A DNA stretch of 64,000 nucleotides, taken from assembly GCF_003148825.1 (NCBI RefSeq), contig NZ_QGGZ01000023.1, forward strand, positions 1 through 64,000, read 5' to 3'. The notes under the pieces were generated by a model. That model did not search any database. It was not told where the DNA came from and was given only the letters and a program-made list of their open reading frames with translations. Positions 41,751 through 51,073 of this stretch are shown here, piece by piece. A program made the position numbers and the translations under genes. Position 1 is the first letter of the stretch. Each line of letters starts with the position of its first letter. The DNA is from Streptomyces sp. CG 926. GTDB taxonomy: Bacteria; Actinomycetota; Actinomycetes; Streptomycetales; Streptomycetaceae.

Positions 41751-42098
41751 GTGTGTATGTCGATCACTTCAGTGACTTTGCGCCGCCGCGTGGATGACCT
41801 CGACGCTGCTGTGTCCTTCTACGAGCAGCTCACCGGGGAAGCAGCCAACAGGTTTCAGTTCGCAGGCCTGGAGCTGGCCGCTGTCGGCGCCTTCCTCCTT
41901 TTCAGCGGGTCGGAAGAGGCAGCAGGGCGCTTCGCGGGAGTGGCTGCGACGTTGTCGGTGCCGGACCTGAACCAGGCCATATCGGGAGCCGTGGCGGCCG
42001 GGGCCGCCCTGATTGCTCCTCCGCAGGCCACCCCGAACGGACACCGTGCCGTGCTGCGCCATCCGGACGGCGGCGTCTACGAGTACGTCAGTCGCTGA
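41751..42098 (+). CDS. VOC-family protein
   Basis: 115 residues from GTG 41751 (or 113 from ATG 41757); a GAAGGGG lies 10 bases before the GTG. The VOC layout is visible: SVTLRRRVDDLDAAVSFYEQ at the N-terminus, AAVGAFLLFSGSEEA in the middle, ATLSVPDLNQAISGAVAAGA starting the second half and the terminal VLRHPDGGVYEYV. Typical metal ligands are not obvious, so it may be a ligand-binding rather than catalytic member. Short upstream DNA is less GC-rich. Confidence 0.8.
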   Translation: MCMSITSVTLRRRVDDLDAAVSFYEQLTGEAANRFQFAGLELAAVGAFLLFSGSEEAAGRFAGVAATLSVPDLNQAISGAVAAGAALIAPPQATPNGHRAVLRHPDGGVYEYVSR

Positions 42099-42132
42099 GG
42101 GAAATATTCGGGAGAAAGGTGGGCGCGGCTGG

Positions 42133-42411
42133 TCACGCTGAGCCCAGGGGTGGTCTGCCGCCCCAGCGGATTCCTTTCTCGCCGCGGATGCGGATGCGGA
42201 TGCGGGCGCGTTCGCGTCGCTGTGCTGCAAGGACCTCGGGGTGGCGGGCGTTCTTGTTCCGCCGGCGCAGGTAGACGTGCAGAGCCCGGGCCTGGACGGT
42301 GTGGTTGCGGTGGTGGGAGTCGGCGAGGGTGAACTGCCGGAGCGGTCCGAAGTGGGCCTTGATGGGGCTGGCCCAGGACGCGGTCCCTCGGCGGGCCAGT
42401 AAACACCGCAA
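42133..42411 (-). pseudogene. IS630-family transposase, C-terminal remnant
   Basis: ASWASPIKAHFGPLRQFTLA, DSHHRNHTVQARALHVYLRR and GEKGIRWGGRP match the end of Streptomyces IS630-type transposases (ASWANPIEAHFGPLRQFTI...EKGIRWGGRP). A (GCGGAT)n slippage has added Arg-Ile repeats before GEKG. The catalytic DDE portion before ASWAS is scrambled. Inactive. From 42412 to 42764 nothing else is supported. Confidence 0.75.
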
Positions 42412-42764
42412 GGCCTCGCGACCGATCCGGGTCGGGCGGGCGATGTTCGAGGAGTGCGGAGTAGATCAGGCTCAGGTCTGCGGTGACCAATGTGCTGACA
42501 GCCCACGAGCAGCCGTAGGCGCTCGCCGAACCCGGTCGGCTTTCCCCGTTGCGCGGGAGACCACTGCGCGTGTGAGGCTGCAGTCACACGGGCCGGGCCC
42601 TACCCCAAGTCGGCGAGAACACGTCTTCTTGGACCGCGCGACGACGGGAGGAGTCGCCGTAGTAGAAGTTCGTCCAGCAACCCCGAGGGCCCCGGAGATC
42701 AGCCATGACATCCCCGGGGGCCCGGAATGGGTGCGCGCTGTCCAACGACCACGCGACCCCGGTG

Positions 42765-42971
42765 TTACGTCGCGGCCGGCTCGGGCACTCCGAGGACTTC
42801 GGCCACCTTGCGGGCCAACTGCGCCACCTGCGGCGGCAGGTAGCTTTCCTCCTCCGAGATGGCCTCGCCCACCAGGCCCGCCACGTGCGCGCGGGCGTCC
42901 TCCTGCGGGCCGGCGGACCGGAGCTCCTGCTGCCCTACCTGGAGGTAGCTCCGCAGCCTGTCGGGATCCAT
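42765..42971 (-). CDS. Small hypothetical protein or gene tail
   Basis: 68 residues from ATG 42971: DPDRLRSYLQVGQQELRSAG, AHVAGLVGEAISEEESYLPP, QVAQLARKVAEVLGVPEP. Helical, soluble, good coding bias. The frame continues upstream (LVQVAYCERTG) and might be the C-terminal end of a longer, lost gene. Family unknown. Confidence 0.35.
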   Translation of the reverse strand: MDPDRLRSYLQVGQQELRSAGPQEDARAHVAGLVGEAISEEESYLPPQVAQLARKVAEVLGVPEPAAT

Positions 42972-43587
42972 GCCGGTGCGTTCGCAGTAGGCTACCTGGA
43001 CAAGTTGATGGGCCGGTCGGTGGGTGGGATCGGGGGTTGGCCGGTGTGGTCGCGGACGGCTTCGTCGGTGCCGCAGGGGTTGCAGATGGGTAGGTGGCGG
43101 GCGGTGGTGATGCGGGATCGGGTCATTTGGAGTGAATGCAAGGTGGCGGCCATCCCGTAGCGGCCGACGCCTCGGACCGCGGTGGGCGGGGGAGACCGAG
43201 GGGGAACGTCGGCCGTCGGCGGTGGGTCGTTCTTGCAGGTCACCAGCCGCCCGGCGGGTGGTGACCACGCAGACTCACCCCCTGTGCGCGGGAAGAAGAG
43301 GGACGGGGCGAGTGCGGGGTGTGTTCGCTGCCGTGGGTCGTTCTGGGTGCTCCGCGGGACGTTGGTCGCTGCGGGCGCGGGGCGGAGGGGCTCGTGTCGT
43401 TGTTCCGAGCCGGTTTCGCCGAGCGGCTCGGGTGAGGTCAGGCGGCCCGTCCCGGTCCGAGTGCGGTGCCCCCCGGGCGCCCGGCATTGGGCCGAACGGC
43501 TCAATGCCGGGCCGACGGCGGGCCAGCCCCGCGCCCTCGCACTTATCGTGGGAACGACCTCATGATCGGGCGGCGGCGTGCGAACAG
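42972..43587. other. No gene recognised upstream of the SpoIIE gene
   Basis: A 53-codon minus-strand frame (42992-43153, containing HLPICNPCGTDE) is the only coding-like stretch and lacks a ribosome-binding site. The region probably carries the promoter for the SpoIIE-type gene. Confidence 0.35.
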
Positions 43588-44823
43588 GTGGACGTGGACG
43601 GATCCGGGATCGACTACCAGGCGGTCTTCCATGCCTTGCCGGGTGCGGTCGCCCTGCTCACGCCTGATCTGGTCTACGTGGACGTCAACGAGTCCTTCCT
43701 GGCGACCTCCGGCCGCACCCGCGAGCAGCTCATCGGCCGCTACCTGTTCGACGTCTTCCCCGACAACCCCGCCGATGACGCGGCGACCGGCATGCGCAAC
43801 CTGCGCGCCTCCCTGGAACGGGTCGCCACCACCGCCGAGCCCGACACGATGGCCGTGCAGCGCTACGACGTCGAGTCCCCCGATCGGTCAGGGGTGTGGC
43901 AGGAGCGCTACTGGAGCCCCGTCAACGTCCCCGTCCTCGCCCCCGACGGAAGCGTCGCCCTCCTGCTGCACCGGGTGGAAGAGGTCACCGAACTGATCCG
44001 GGCCCGTGGTGGCCCCAGCGGCAGGGACCGAGCCGCCGACATCCTGGAGGCCGAGCTCTACACCCGCGCCCGGGAGCTCCAAACCGTCAACGAACGCCTG
44101 CGCCGCATCCATGCCCACGAGCGGGAGGTCGCGCTTCACCTCCAGGAGTCGCTGCTGCCCGCGCCGCGCCCGCTCGGCCACCATCGGGCCGCGGTGCGCT
44201 ACCGGCCCGCCACCGAGGCCTTGAACGTGTGCGGCGACTGGTACGACCTCGTCGACCAGCCCGGCCGCACCGCCCTCGCCGTCGGTGACGTCGTCGGCCA
44301 CGGACTCGGCGCGGCCGGCGTCATGGGCCAGCTCCGTAGCGCCCTGTCCGCCGCCTCCCGCGTCGCCGAGGGGCCGGCCCAGGCCCTGGAGGTCCTCGGT
44401 CTGTACGCCCGCGACATCGAAGGCGCCGAGTCCACCACGGCCGTGTCCGTCTTCATCGACTGGAACAGTCGCACCCTCACCTACAGCAGCGCGGGTCACC
44501 CCCCTCCCGTCCTGTGCCATCCCGACGGGACCATCACCTTCCTCGACCAGGCCACCGACCCCCCGCTCGGCGCCCGGCCCGAGCACACCCGCCGCCCCGA
44601 GGCACAGGTCGCCTTCACCGAAGGCTCCACCCTCGCCCTCTACACCGACGGGCTCATCGAACGGCGCCGCGAGGACATCGACGTAGGCCTGGGAAGGCTC
44701 GCCGAAGCCCTCGTACGGCACCGCGGCTCCGTCCCCGACGTCCTCGCCGACGCCCTGCTGACCGAGCTCATCCCCGCGGTCGGCCTCACCGACGACACCG
44801 CGCTGGTCATCCTCCGGTTGTGA
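43588..44823 (+). CDS. PAS-SpoIIE serine phosphatase
   Basis: About 411 residues from GTG 43588. An N-terminal PAS domain (IDYQAVFHALPGAVALLTPD, VNESFLATSGRTREQLIGR) runs to about 120, followed by a helical linker (ELYTRARELQTVNERLRRIH) and a PP2C/SpoIIE domain with LQESLLPAPRPL, GDWYDLVDQPG, GDVVGHGLGAAGVMGQLRSA and the terminal TDDTALVILRL. The metal-binding aspartates are present. Role by family: dephosphorylation of anti-sigma-factor antagonists, under control of the PAS sensor. The frame is open far upstream but loses motif and coding character before the GTG. No anti-sigma gene lies nearby. Confidence 0.88.
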   Translation: MDVDGSGIDYQAVFHALPGAVALLTPDLVYVDVNESFLATSGRTREQLIGRYLFDVFPDNPADDAATGMRNLRASLERVATTAEPDTMAVQRYDVESPDRSGVWQERYWSPVNVPVLAPDGSVALLLHRVEEVTELIRARGGPSGRDRAADILEAELYTRARELQTVNERLRRIHAHEREVALHLQESLLPAPRPLGHHRAAVRYRPATEALNVCGDWYDLVDQPGRTALAVGDVVGHGLGAAGVMGQLRSALSAASRVAEGPAQALEVLGLYARDIEGAESTTAVSVFIDWNSRTLTYSSAGHPPPVLCHPDGTITFLDQATDPPLGARPEHTRRPEAQVAFTEGSTLALYTDGLIERRREDIDVGLGRLAEALVRHRGSVPDVLADALLTELIPAVGLTDDTALVILRL

Positions 44824-44882
44824 CGGTCGGCCCGCGGAGAAACTCGAAGGCGTACGCGGCCCCGCCTGCATAGGATCGGCCC

Positions 44883-45671
44883 ATGCCGAGCCCAGCCCTC
44901 CAGCGCGTCAACACCTTCCTGTCGGACTTCGCCCGCCGCCAGGCCGCGCGCACCGTAGCCCTCCCCGGTGGGTTCGCCGTGTACGACGACGCGTTCGCGC
45001 AGTCCCACGCGAACAACCAGGTCGTCATCGACGCGGCCGTCGACCCCGAGGCGCTGCCCGCGATCGCGGAGGAAGCCCTGGGACGGCTGCCGCACCGGCT
45101 GATCTCCGTACTCGACGACGACACCGGCAAGGCGTGCGCGGAGCCGCTGATCCGGGCCGGGTACACCCACTCCACCTACCTGGTCATGCTGCACACGGGC
45201 CCGGTGCCGGACCCCGGACCCGCCCAGGAGGTGGACCTCGACGCGCTGCGCGCTCCGCTGACCCTGCGCTGGCGGGGCTTCCTGCCCGACGCCGACGACG
45301 AGGTCCTGCGCCAGCTCGTCGATCGGCGTGAGGCCCGCCGGGGCGGGGCGGACGTCGTGCGGTTCATCGGCGCCCGCACCGAGACGGGGGAGGTCGCCTC
45401 GTGGGCCGACCTCTACGTCGACCGGGCCACCGGCACCGCCCAGATCGAGGATCTGATCACTGCCGAGGCGCACCTCGGACGCGGCTACGCCGACGCCGTC
45501 CTGGCGGGCGCCCTGAACCTGGCCGCGGCCCACGACAGCGACTTCCGCTTCCTGACCGCCGATGCCATGGACTGGCCGCGCCACTGGTACGAGCGTCGCG
45601 GCTTCACCGTGATCGGCCATTCGCACGCCTTCGCACGCCTTCGAACGCCGCTGACGCCGCTGACGCCGTAG
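44883..45671 (+). CDS. GNAT-family N-acetyltransferase
   Basis: 262 residues. The C-terminal half carries the GNAT core: WADLYVDRATGTAQIEDLIT is strand 4, AEAHLGRGYADAVLAGAL the acetyl-CoA-binding loop (R/Q-x-x-G-x-G/A), and HWYERRGFTVIGHSHAF the final strand. The N-terminal half (ARTVALPGGFAVYDDAFAQS) is typical of two-part GNAT proteins in actinobacteria. The C-terminus ends in short repeats (AFARLRTPLTPLTP) that come from tandem DNA repeats and may be slippage-derived. It faces the arylamine acetyltransferase gene 22 bp away; a weak hairpin at about 45673-45692 could terminate both. Confidence 0.85.
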   Translation: MPSPALQRVNTFLSDFARRQAARTVALPGGFAVYDDAFAQSHANNQVVIDAAVDPEALPAIAEEALGRLPHRLISVLDDDTGKACAEPLIRAGYTHSTYLVMLHTGPVPDPGPAQEVDLDALRAPLTLRWRGFLPDADDEVLRQLVDRREARRGGADVVRFIGARTETGEVASWADLYVDRATGTAQIEDLITAEAHLGRGYADAVLAGALNLAAAHDSDFRFLTADAMDWPRHWYERRGFTVIGHSHAFARLRTPLTPLTP

Positions 45672-45693
45672 GCCCAAGGGTCGTCCTGGGCTT

Positions 45694-46494
45694 TCACGGG
45701 CGGGGGTGGAGGGGGACCGGGACGCGGGTCAGGTCGATGCCGAAGTGGGTGCGGTAGGCCGCCAGGACCTCGGCGTCGTCGGCCAGGGTCCGCTGGGTCC
45801 GTTCCCCGTGGGCGGTGACCGTCAGGACGCGGTCGCTGAGGGTGGTCCGGCCGGCCTCCGTCAGCAGCGAGCACACCGGCTTGCGGGTGAAGCCGGACGC
45901 GGGCGAGGTGCTGTGCCACCACGCGCCGGTCACGAAGTCGGACAGGACTCGGGGGCGCGTCTCCAGCCGGTACCGCGGCACGCCGTTCTGCAGGACGTCG
46001 AGATCCCCGTGGGGGCCGTCGACCGGCACCATCCGGAACACGCCGCCCGGATCCTTCTGCTCGTCGCGCTCGTCGAAGGCCAGCGGGAGGTGACTGTGGT
46101 CGCCGAAGCCCACGTCCACCAGCCATGGACGGCCGTCCTCGCACTCCACGCGCAGCGCCAGGTGGTCGTACGGGACGCCCGGCCCGCCGTCGGCCGAGTG
46201 CACCCGGGCCTGCAGCAGCTCCACCCGGTAGCCGAGGGACCGCAGCAGCAGTGCGAACACGCCGTTCAGCTCGTAACAGAAACCGCCGCGGCCGCCGTGC
46301 AGCAGCTTGTCGAGCAGCGCCTCCTCCTCCAACACGATCTCCTGGCCCAGGTGGATGGACAGGCTCTCGAAGGGAACGGTCCGCAGATGCCGCAGGTGCA
46401 GGTCGCGCAGGGCGTCCGCACTCGCCGACCCGGGCCGCTCCGCCCCGATCCGTAGCAGGTAGGCGTCAACGCGTGACGCGGAAAACTCTTCCAT
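45694..46494 (-). CDS. nat: Arylamine N-acetyltransferase
   Basis: 266 residues, usual length for bacterial NAT. The catalytic triad is visible: Cys73 in RGGFCYELNG, His111 in YDHLALRV and Asp127 in WLVDVGFGD. Reaction: transfer of acetyl from acetyl-CoA to arylamines or hydrazines via an acetyl-Cys intermediate, cytoplasmic. In secondary metabolism, relatives form amide bonds (for example closing ansamycins), but no such cluster is nearby, so a detoxifying role is more likely. The start ATG has a weak ribosome-binding site. Converges with the GNAT gene. Confidence 0.92.
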   Translation of the reverse strand: MEEFSASRVDAYLLRIGAERPGSASADALRDLHLRHLRTVPFESLSIHLGQEIVLEEEALLDKLLHGGRGGFCYELNGVFALLLRSLGYRVELLQARVHSADGGPGVPYDHLALRVECEDGRPWLVDVGFGDHSHLPLAFDERDEQKDPGGVFRMVPVDGPHGDLDVLQNGVPRYRLETRPRVLSDFVTGAWWHSTSPASGFTRKPVCSLLTEAGRTTLSDRVLTVTAHGERTQRTLADDAEVLAAYRTHFGIDLTRVPVPLHPRP

Positions 46495-46599
46495 CCCGCC
46501 AGTCTCGCAACCTGCCCCCCGCCGCGGCCATACCCGGCCGGCACCGGAGCCCGGTAGGGCCCGGTCACCGTACCGGCATGTCCATGCCTTGGCGGGCCG

Positions 46600-46903
46600 G
46601 CGTCACGGCGTTCGCGTTCCGCATCCACCCGGCGCCGTGAGAAGCCCGGCACCTGGGCGACGGCGGCCCTGAGATTGTCGTAGCGGACCCTTCCGGTCGG
46701 CATCCCGCCCAGCACGTCGAGAGCGTGCACGTGGCCCTCGAAGAACGCCCCTGCCCCGCCGAGGCGAAGACTAGGTGCTGGTGCACGGCTTTCCCCGGGT
46801 ACGAAATCCGGAACGCGAACAGGTGGCAGGTCACCAGTTCGCCGGCCGGCTTCACCGTGACGCCCCCGAAGTCGACCGTGATTAGGGTGTTCTCGTCGGG
46901 CAA
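46600..46903 (-). pseudogene. IS21-family transposase (IstA), middle fragment
   Basis: One frame reads ENTLITVDFGGVTVKPAGEL then HLFAFRISYPGKAVHQHLVF; after an indel the next reads AFFEGHVHALDVLGGMPTG, RVRYDNLRAAVAQVPGFSR. This is the beginning of the catalytic core of IS21-type IstA (VDFG...FRLSYSGRAVH...FLEGHV.AL..LGGVP..IRYDNLK.AV). Both ends are missing. Confidence 0.75.
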
Positions 46904-47055
46904 CTACAGGCGTTCTTGCAACTCGCGAACGAAGCCACACTCACCTGGTCCGGTGCCGGGTCTGCGTCTTCAACGCGCCGAAAACGAAACGGGCCGGTCG
47001 GGTACATCCGCCGGACTCCTGGAAGAAACCGCGGATTTTAGATCCTCGTCGGCAT

Positions 47056-47547
47056 TCAGTCCGAAAGCGGAGTCGGGGTCATGTCGTACTCATCGACGTC
47101 CAGATACGCGCCAGTAGCGGCAAGAAAGGCGATCGTCTCACGGTCCAGCGCCCAGCCGAAGAGGTTGCGCTCGTCCTGCCCCTCCGGCTGCCCGGCCCCG
47201 TCCTGGTGTTCGTCGTCGTTGAAGTAGCGCACGACCTCCAGCCAGGCTGCGAGGCCAGGTTCTTCCTCGTCTCCCACACCGTTGAACTGCCTCATGAGCT
47301 CGGCTATGCGGTCGGTCTGCGGCCTGAGACGGCCCAAGACGTGCGCGATCTGTTCGTCCACGCACAGGCCCGGTTCCCTGCACACGACCTTCCAGATCTG
47401 GCGGAACGGATTCGCCGGGTCAACAGGGAGCCTACGCGGGTTGACCACCCTCGTCTCATCAGGCTCTATGCCCAGCGCATCAGTTATCTCCTGTGCGGTA
47501 ATGCGTCGGCTGGACAGAGCGAAATAGACGTACTGGTGGAGAGGCAT
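47056..47547 (-). CDS. DUF4279-like protein
   Basis: 163 residues from ATG 47547; an alternative 14 codons upstream lacks motif support. HQYVYFALSSRRITAQEITD, GIEPDETRVVNP and IWKVVCREPGLCVDEQIAHV resemble the DUF4279 fold (a short beta domain found near toxin systems and elsewhere). The C-terminal part is acidic (EEEPGL, DDEHQDGAG), ending in ATGAYLDVDEYDMTP. Cytoplasmic, function unknown; some DUF4279 proteins are proposed immunity proteins. Confidence 0.6.
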   Translation of the reverse strand: MPLHQYVYFALSSRRITAQEITDALGIEPDETRVVNPRRLPVDPANPFRQIWKVVCREPGLCVDEQIAHVLGRLRPQTDRIAELMRQFNGVGDEEEPGLAAWLEVVRYFNDDEHQDGAGQPEGQDERNLFGWALDRETIAFLAATGAYLDVDEYDMTPTPLSD

Positions 47548-47727
47548 CCCCGAAGAGTACGCGTTCGCCCTTCGCCCTTCACCGGTCACTCTTCATCCTC
47601 CATCGCCTGCGCGAGTTGACCGATTGAGCGACACGTTCACCGGGCGCATGGCCCTTACCTCATGTTGAACGCCCATATCGAGACTATGTGTCATATCGCG
47701 GATGCATCTCCCGACGAAAGGCACGTC

Positions 47728-48456
47728 ATGAAGTTCGCAGTCATCGGTGGCACCGGGCTGATCGGGTCGCAGGTCGTCAAGATTCTGAACGCCGCCGGTC
47801 ACGAGGCGCTACCGCACTCGCAGTCCACCGGAGTCGACGTCATCAGTGGCCAGGGTCTGGACGAGGCGGTCGTGCGAGCCGACGTCGTCGTCAACCTGAC
47901 GAACTCCCCGACCTTCGACGAAGCGTCTCCGGCCTTCTTCCAGACCTCGATGGACAACCTTCTGGCCGCGGCCCAGAAGGGCGGCGTCGGCCACTTCGTC
48001 ATCCTCTCGATCGTCGGCGCGGACCAGGTGCCGGAGTTGGACTACTACAGGGCCAAGGTGCTCCAGGAGGACATCCTCGCGGCCGGGCCCATCCCCTACT
48101 CGATCGTCCGGGCAACGCAGTTCATGGAGTTCATGGACGCCGTCCTGTCCTGGACAGCCGACGGCGACACCGTCCGGTTGCCCGCCAGGCCGATCCAGCC
48201 GATCGCCTCCAAGGACGTGGCCGACGCGGTGGCGGAGGTTGCCGCGGGTGCCCCGCTGAATGGCATTCGCAACATCGCCGGCCCCGAGATATTCCCCTTG
48301 GACGAGCTGGGCCGGATCGCCCTGTCTCGCAAGGGCGACAACCGTACGGTCGTCACCGACCCCACCGCCGGCATGTTCGCCGTCGTCAAGGGCGACATCC
48401 TCACCGACATGGACGCTCATCTCGCTCCCACCCGCTTCACCGACTGGCTCTCGTGA
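47728..48456 (+). CDS. NmrA-like NAD(P)-binding protein
   Basis: 242 residues from ATG 47728, with GAAAGG 9 bases upstream; the frame is open earlier but without motif. Rossmann motif GGTGLIGSQVV at 8-18, VVNLTNSPTFDE, GHFVILSIVGADQVPELDYY with the Y-x-x-x-K-like YYRAK, and the C-terminal DPTAGMFAVVKGD. This is an atypical SDR of the NmrA/YesF type, which either reduce small substrates or sense NAD(P). Cytoplasmic. Single gene; the substrate is not indicated. Confidence 0.88.
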   Translation: MKFAVIGGTGLIGSQVVKILNAAGHEALPHSQSTGVDVISGQGLDEAVVRADVVVNLTNSPTFDEASPAFFQTSMDNLLAAAQKGGVGHFVILSIVGADQVPELDYYRAKVLQEDILAAGPIPYSIVRATQFMEFMDAVLSWTADGDTVRLPARPIQPIASKDVADAVAEVAAGAPLNGIRNIAGPEIFPLDELGRIALSRKGDNRTVVTDPTAGMFAVVKGDILTDMDAHLAPTRFTDWLS

Positions 48457-48670
48457 ACCCCTCGCGCTCTCCGGCTTCCCGGTCGGTCGGTCGGACCAGG
48501 ACGATCAGGGCAGACGACGCCGCCCCGCCCCATGCCGGGGCGCTGTGGTTGGCCAAGTCCGCCAACTACAGCGGTTCTTACCGCCTTGGCGGGTTGATTC
48601 GGGTCGTTCGTACGAGCGGAAGGCCCGGGGGCCTGGGTCCGCTTCACCGACCACGCCCCGGACGGCCGCG

Positions 48671-48967
48671 TCCGCGTCGATTGGTGAGCTCGTCATCGAG
48701 ACACCGTTCACCCTCACAGACCCCTCGGGTCACCAGGCCTTTCTGACGCCGACCACCGGCTCGTCCTTGGCGCCGATACTCGGCTTGTTCGCCAGGGTCG
48801 TCACTGACACCGAGGTCACCGGGCAAGGCGCCCTGTCCCTCGGCTTCGATGACGGCACTCGGCTCAGCGACGAGCCGGACCCCGACTACGAGTCGTGGAA
48901 CCTCACCGGCTCGGGAATCGATCCCGTCCTGGTGGGCCCAGGCGGCGAGACCGACTGGCACCACTGA
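48671..48967 (+). pseudogene. DUF6188-like protein, N-terminally truncated
   Basis: The frame reads SIGELVIETPFTLTDPSGHQ, VVTDTEVTGQGALSLGFDDG, DEPDPDYESWNLTGSGIDPV and GPGGETDW. The end (PDPDYEAWQLTG...CGPGGE) is the signature of DUF6188 proteins. The family's first strand region is missing and no ribosome-binding site precedes it. Probably a truncated gene. From 48968 to 49277 a 65-codon open frame starts at 49148 but runs into the terminator; I do not accept it. Confidence 0.5.
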
Positions 48968-49277
48968 CCACCACCGCAACCGACGGAGTTGCGGCACTCG
49001 ACCTGTGTTGCGACGACCGCTGGAATCCGCCCTCGGGACCGGGGCGTCGCTGTGTCCGCCGGCTCAGCAGGCACGTCGACAGCTTGAGGAGCGACGGGGA
49101 GCGACAGAGGATCCATCGCCTCGCGGGGCGGGGGGCATAAGTGCCTCATGACCCTCATGTTGCTGTCCGTGCTTCCTGTGGTGCTCGCCCTCGTCCTGTT
49201 GGCGACAGCCGGCCATCAGCATCACGATGCCGGCGAACGCGCCGTCGTGGCGCTGGGTCTACTGGCTCGGACGCCGA

Positions 49278-49320
49278 CGCCCGCAGGGGCCGGACCTGTT
49301 GGGTCCGGCCCCTGCGGGCG
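49278..49320 (-). terminator. Perfect 19-bp stem-loop terminator
   Basis: The arms 49278-49296 and 49302-49320 are exactly complementary around a 5-base loop, 12 bp after the stop codon of the minus-strand gene at 49332. Confidence 0.9.
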
Positions 49321-49331
49321 TGTGTGGGGCG

Positions 49332-49748
49332 TCAGTTCTTGACGGGCTCCATGCAGAGGACGAACTTGTCCGAGTCGAGCTGCTGCGCGAGAGCGACCTC
49401 AGCCACGTCCTTGCACTTGTCGATGTCGAAGGTGTTGTCGATGACCTTGACGACCTTGTAGAGGTCGGCCACCTTCTCGGTGCAGCCCTTGCTCTCGACC
49501 TTGGGGTCGTTCTCCGGGCCGGTGACGACGACGCAGTCGCCGGCCTCCGCGTGCACCGGAGTCTCGCCCGTCAGGTAGGGAAGGCCCAGGCGCCAGAACA
49601 GTACGACCGTGATCGCCACGACGACGCCGAGGATCTTCTTCCCCAGGGCGCCCTTCTTCTTCGCGGGCTCGGACGGCGTGACGGGGGCGCCGAACGTGCC
49701 GGGGGCGACGGGCTGCTCGGGGGTCTGCGGCGCGGGAGGCGTGGCCAT
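49332..49748 (-). CDS. LppU-like membrane-anchored protein
   Basis: 138 residues from ATG 49748, with AGGAAA 6-9 bases upstream. A Pro-rich cytoplasmic N-terminus and a Lys stretch (PAKKKGALGKK) precede one membrane helix (ILGVVVAITVVLFW). The exported domain has AGDCVVVTGPEN, KGCTEKVADLYKVV, DKCKDVAEVA and FVLCMEP: four cysteines, likely two disulfides. This layout matches the LppU-type proteins common in Streptomyces. Function unknown, cell-surface location expected. It has its own terminator. Confidence 0.75.
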   Translation of the reverse strand: MATPPAPQTPEQPVAPGTFGAPVTPSEPAKKKGALGKKILGVVVAITVVLFWRLGLPYLTGETPVHAEAGDCVVVTGPENDPKVESKGCTEKVADLYKVVKVIDNTFDIDKCKDVAEVALAQQLDSDKFVLCMEPVKN

Positions 49749-50097
49749 GGAGGTTTCCTTCGGGATGCGTTGATCGAACGCGCGTACGTTACAGACTCCT
49801 GACCGCGCAAATCGGACTCTTTCCATTCGGATGCGGAGTCGTGATCCTGTCGACTCGTCAGGGCCCCGCCGCCCCGGCTTGCGGGCGGGGCCTCGGCCCC
49901 GAATACGTGTACCCGAACGTGCGCCGCGGTCGCGGCGGCGCACGGTTCGCCGGGACGGCGACGCTCGCCCTCGGGCCGCAGCCGGGAGCGGGTCAGGGGT
50001 CGGGCCGGGGGAGTGGCACATGCAGGCGCGACGCTGTCCGGGGGTGTGCGGGACCGTTTCGCCGGCACTCGTCGGGGCGAGGCGGGGCGAGGCGAGG
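49749..50097. other. Promoter region and spacer
   Basis: The first 80 bp upstream of the LppU-like gene are less GC-rich and should hold its promoter. The rest shows no gene. Confidence 0.4.
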
Positions 50098-50394
50098 CCG
50101 GGGCTGGGGTGTGGTGGTACGTCGGTGCTGGAGTGGGCGACGATCGAGAAGGCGGTGCAGACGGCGATCAGCGTGTACGCCGGTTCGGCCTGCGGGATAC
50201 CGGCCTGGAGCACGAGCAGGTCGTAGTTCGGGAACGAGACGTGCATGCCGTCGGTGAACAGCACCGTACACAGAGCCGGCCAGTGCCCCGCCCAGCAGGA
50301 ACCGCAGCGAGGTGGACATGACCGTGCGGGCGGCAAGCCCGGACAGCAGTACAGCGACCAGAAGCGCCACACCGAAGACGGCGACGAGCACCAT
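50098..50394 (-). pseudogene. CPA-type cation/proton antiporter, internally deleted
   Basis: From ATG 50394: VAVFGVALLVAVLLSGLAAR then TVMSTSLRFLLGGALAG, the first helix pair of these antiporters. A frame shift follows; the next frame reads ALCTVLFTDGMHVSFPNYDL and then AVCTAFSIVAHSSTDVP, which belongs near the C-terminus. About 300 residues between are gone. Inactive. Confidence 0.6.
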
Positions 50395-50598
50395 GACGTG
50401 AGAATCCCCGATCCCGCGAAGAGAGCCATCCCCGTCGCCGACCAGGCTTCCCGGCACACCACGGCGGATTGCGCACGTTCCATGCGCCCCGTCGAGGGTT
50501 CCCTGACAGCAGTTCGACCCGCCGGACCTTGCCGGACTCCGGCATGAAGAAGCCCCAGCGCCAGGTCTATCGTGGGTGTCCGATCCAGGAAGGTACCG

Positions 50599-51073
50599 AT
50601 GAACGGCAACCCCATCTACCACGCGATCGCCCTCGCGGCCGGCACGCTGCTCGTGCTGCCGCTCCCCTTGGCGCTGCTCGCCGGCTGGACGCCACGCGGC
50701 CTGCGAGGTCGACAACTGGCCGCCCGCCCCTACGCCTGGGCGGTCCTCTGCCTCTACGCACTCATGCCGCTCAACGCCGTTCCCCGAATGCTCGACGCGT
50801 CCGCGGATACCGTGATGGCCTGCACGGTCTTCGGCTTCTGTCTCATTGCGGCCGCTGTGGGCTGCTTCATCCAGGCCGAGCGCACGGCGCGGCGAGCCGC
50901 AACATCGCCGAGCGCGACCTGACGGTCGCGATGGTGGCCGCGGGCACGCCCACCACCTTGGCCGGCGTCGCCCTGTACGTCCTTTCCGGCCCGGCTTCCC
51001 GTTCCCGGTCGTCGGGCTCGCCCTGCTGATCACCGGTCCCGCGATGCTGGGGGCGGCTCGCAAGAGCACCTGA
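50599..51073 (+). pseudogene. Four-helix membrane protein with two frameshifts
   Basis: From ATG 50599 (GGAAGG upstream): IYHAIALAAGTLLVLPLPLA, PYAWAVLCLYALMPLNAVPR, VFGFCLIAAAVGCFIQAER, stopping at 50922. The following DNA continues as coding in the next frame (RNIAERDLTVAMVAAGTPTT, LAGVALYVLSG) and then a third (FPFPVVGLALLITGPAML), ending at 51071. Joined, about 155 residues with five hydrophobic segments. The first 107 codons could still be translated alone. True decay or sequencing errors. Confidence 0.5.

Noticed and set aside
45694..46494. Amide synthase of an ansamycin cluster
   Set aside because: The NAT triad is present, but no polyketide or aminohydroxybenzoate genes occur in the window, so a generic arylamine acetyltransferase is the safer call.
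49148..49342. Small hydrophobic frame (64 residues)
   Set aside because: Its second half is the stem-loop terminator of the minus-strand gene and no ribosome-binding site precedes it.
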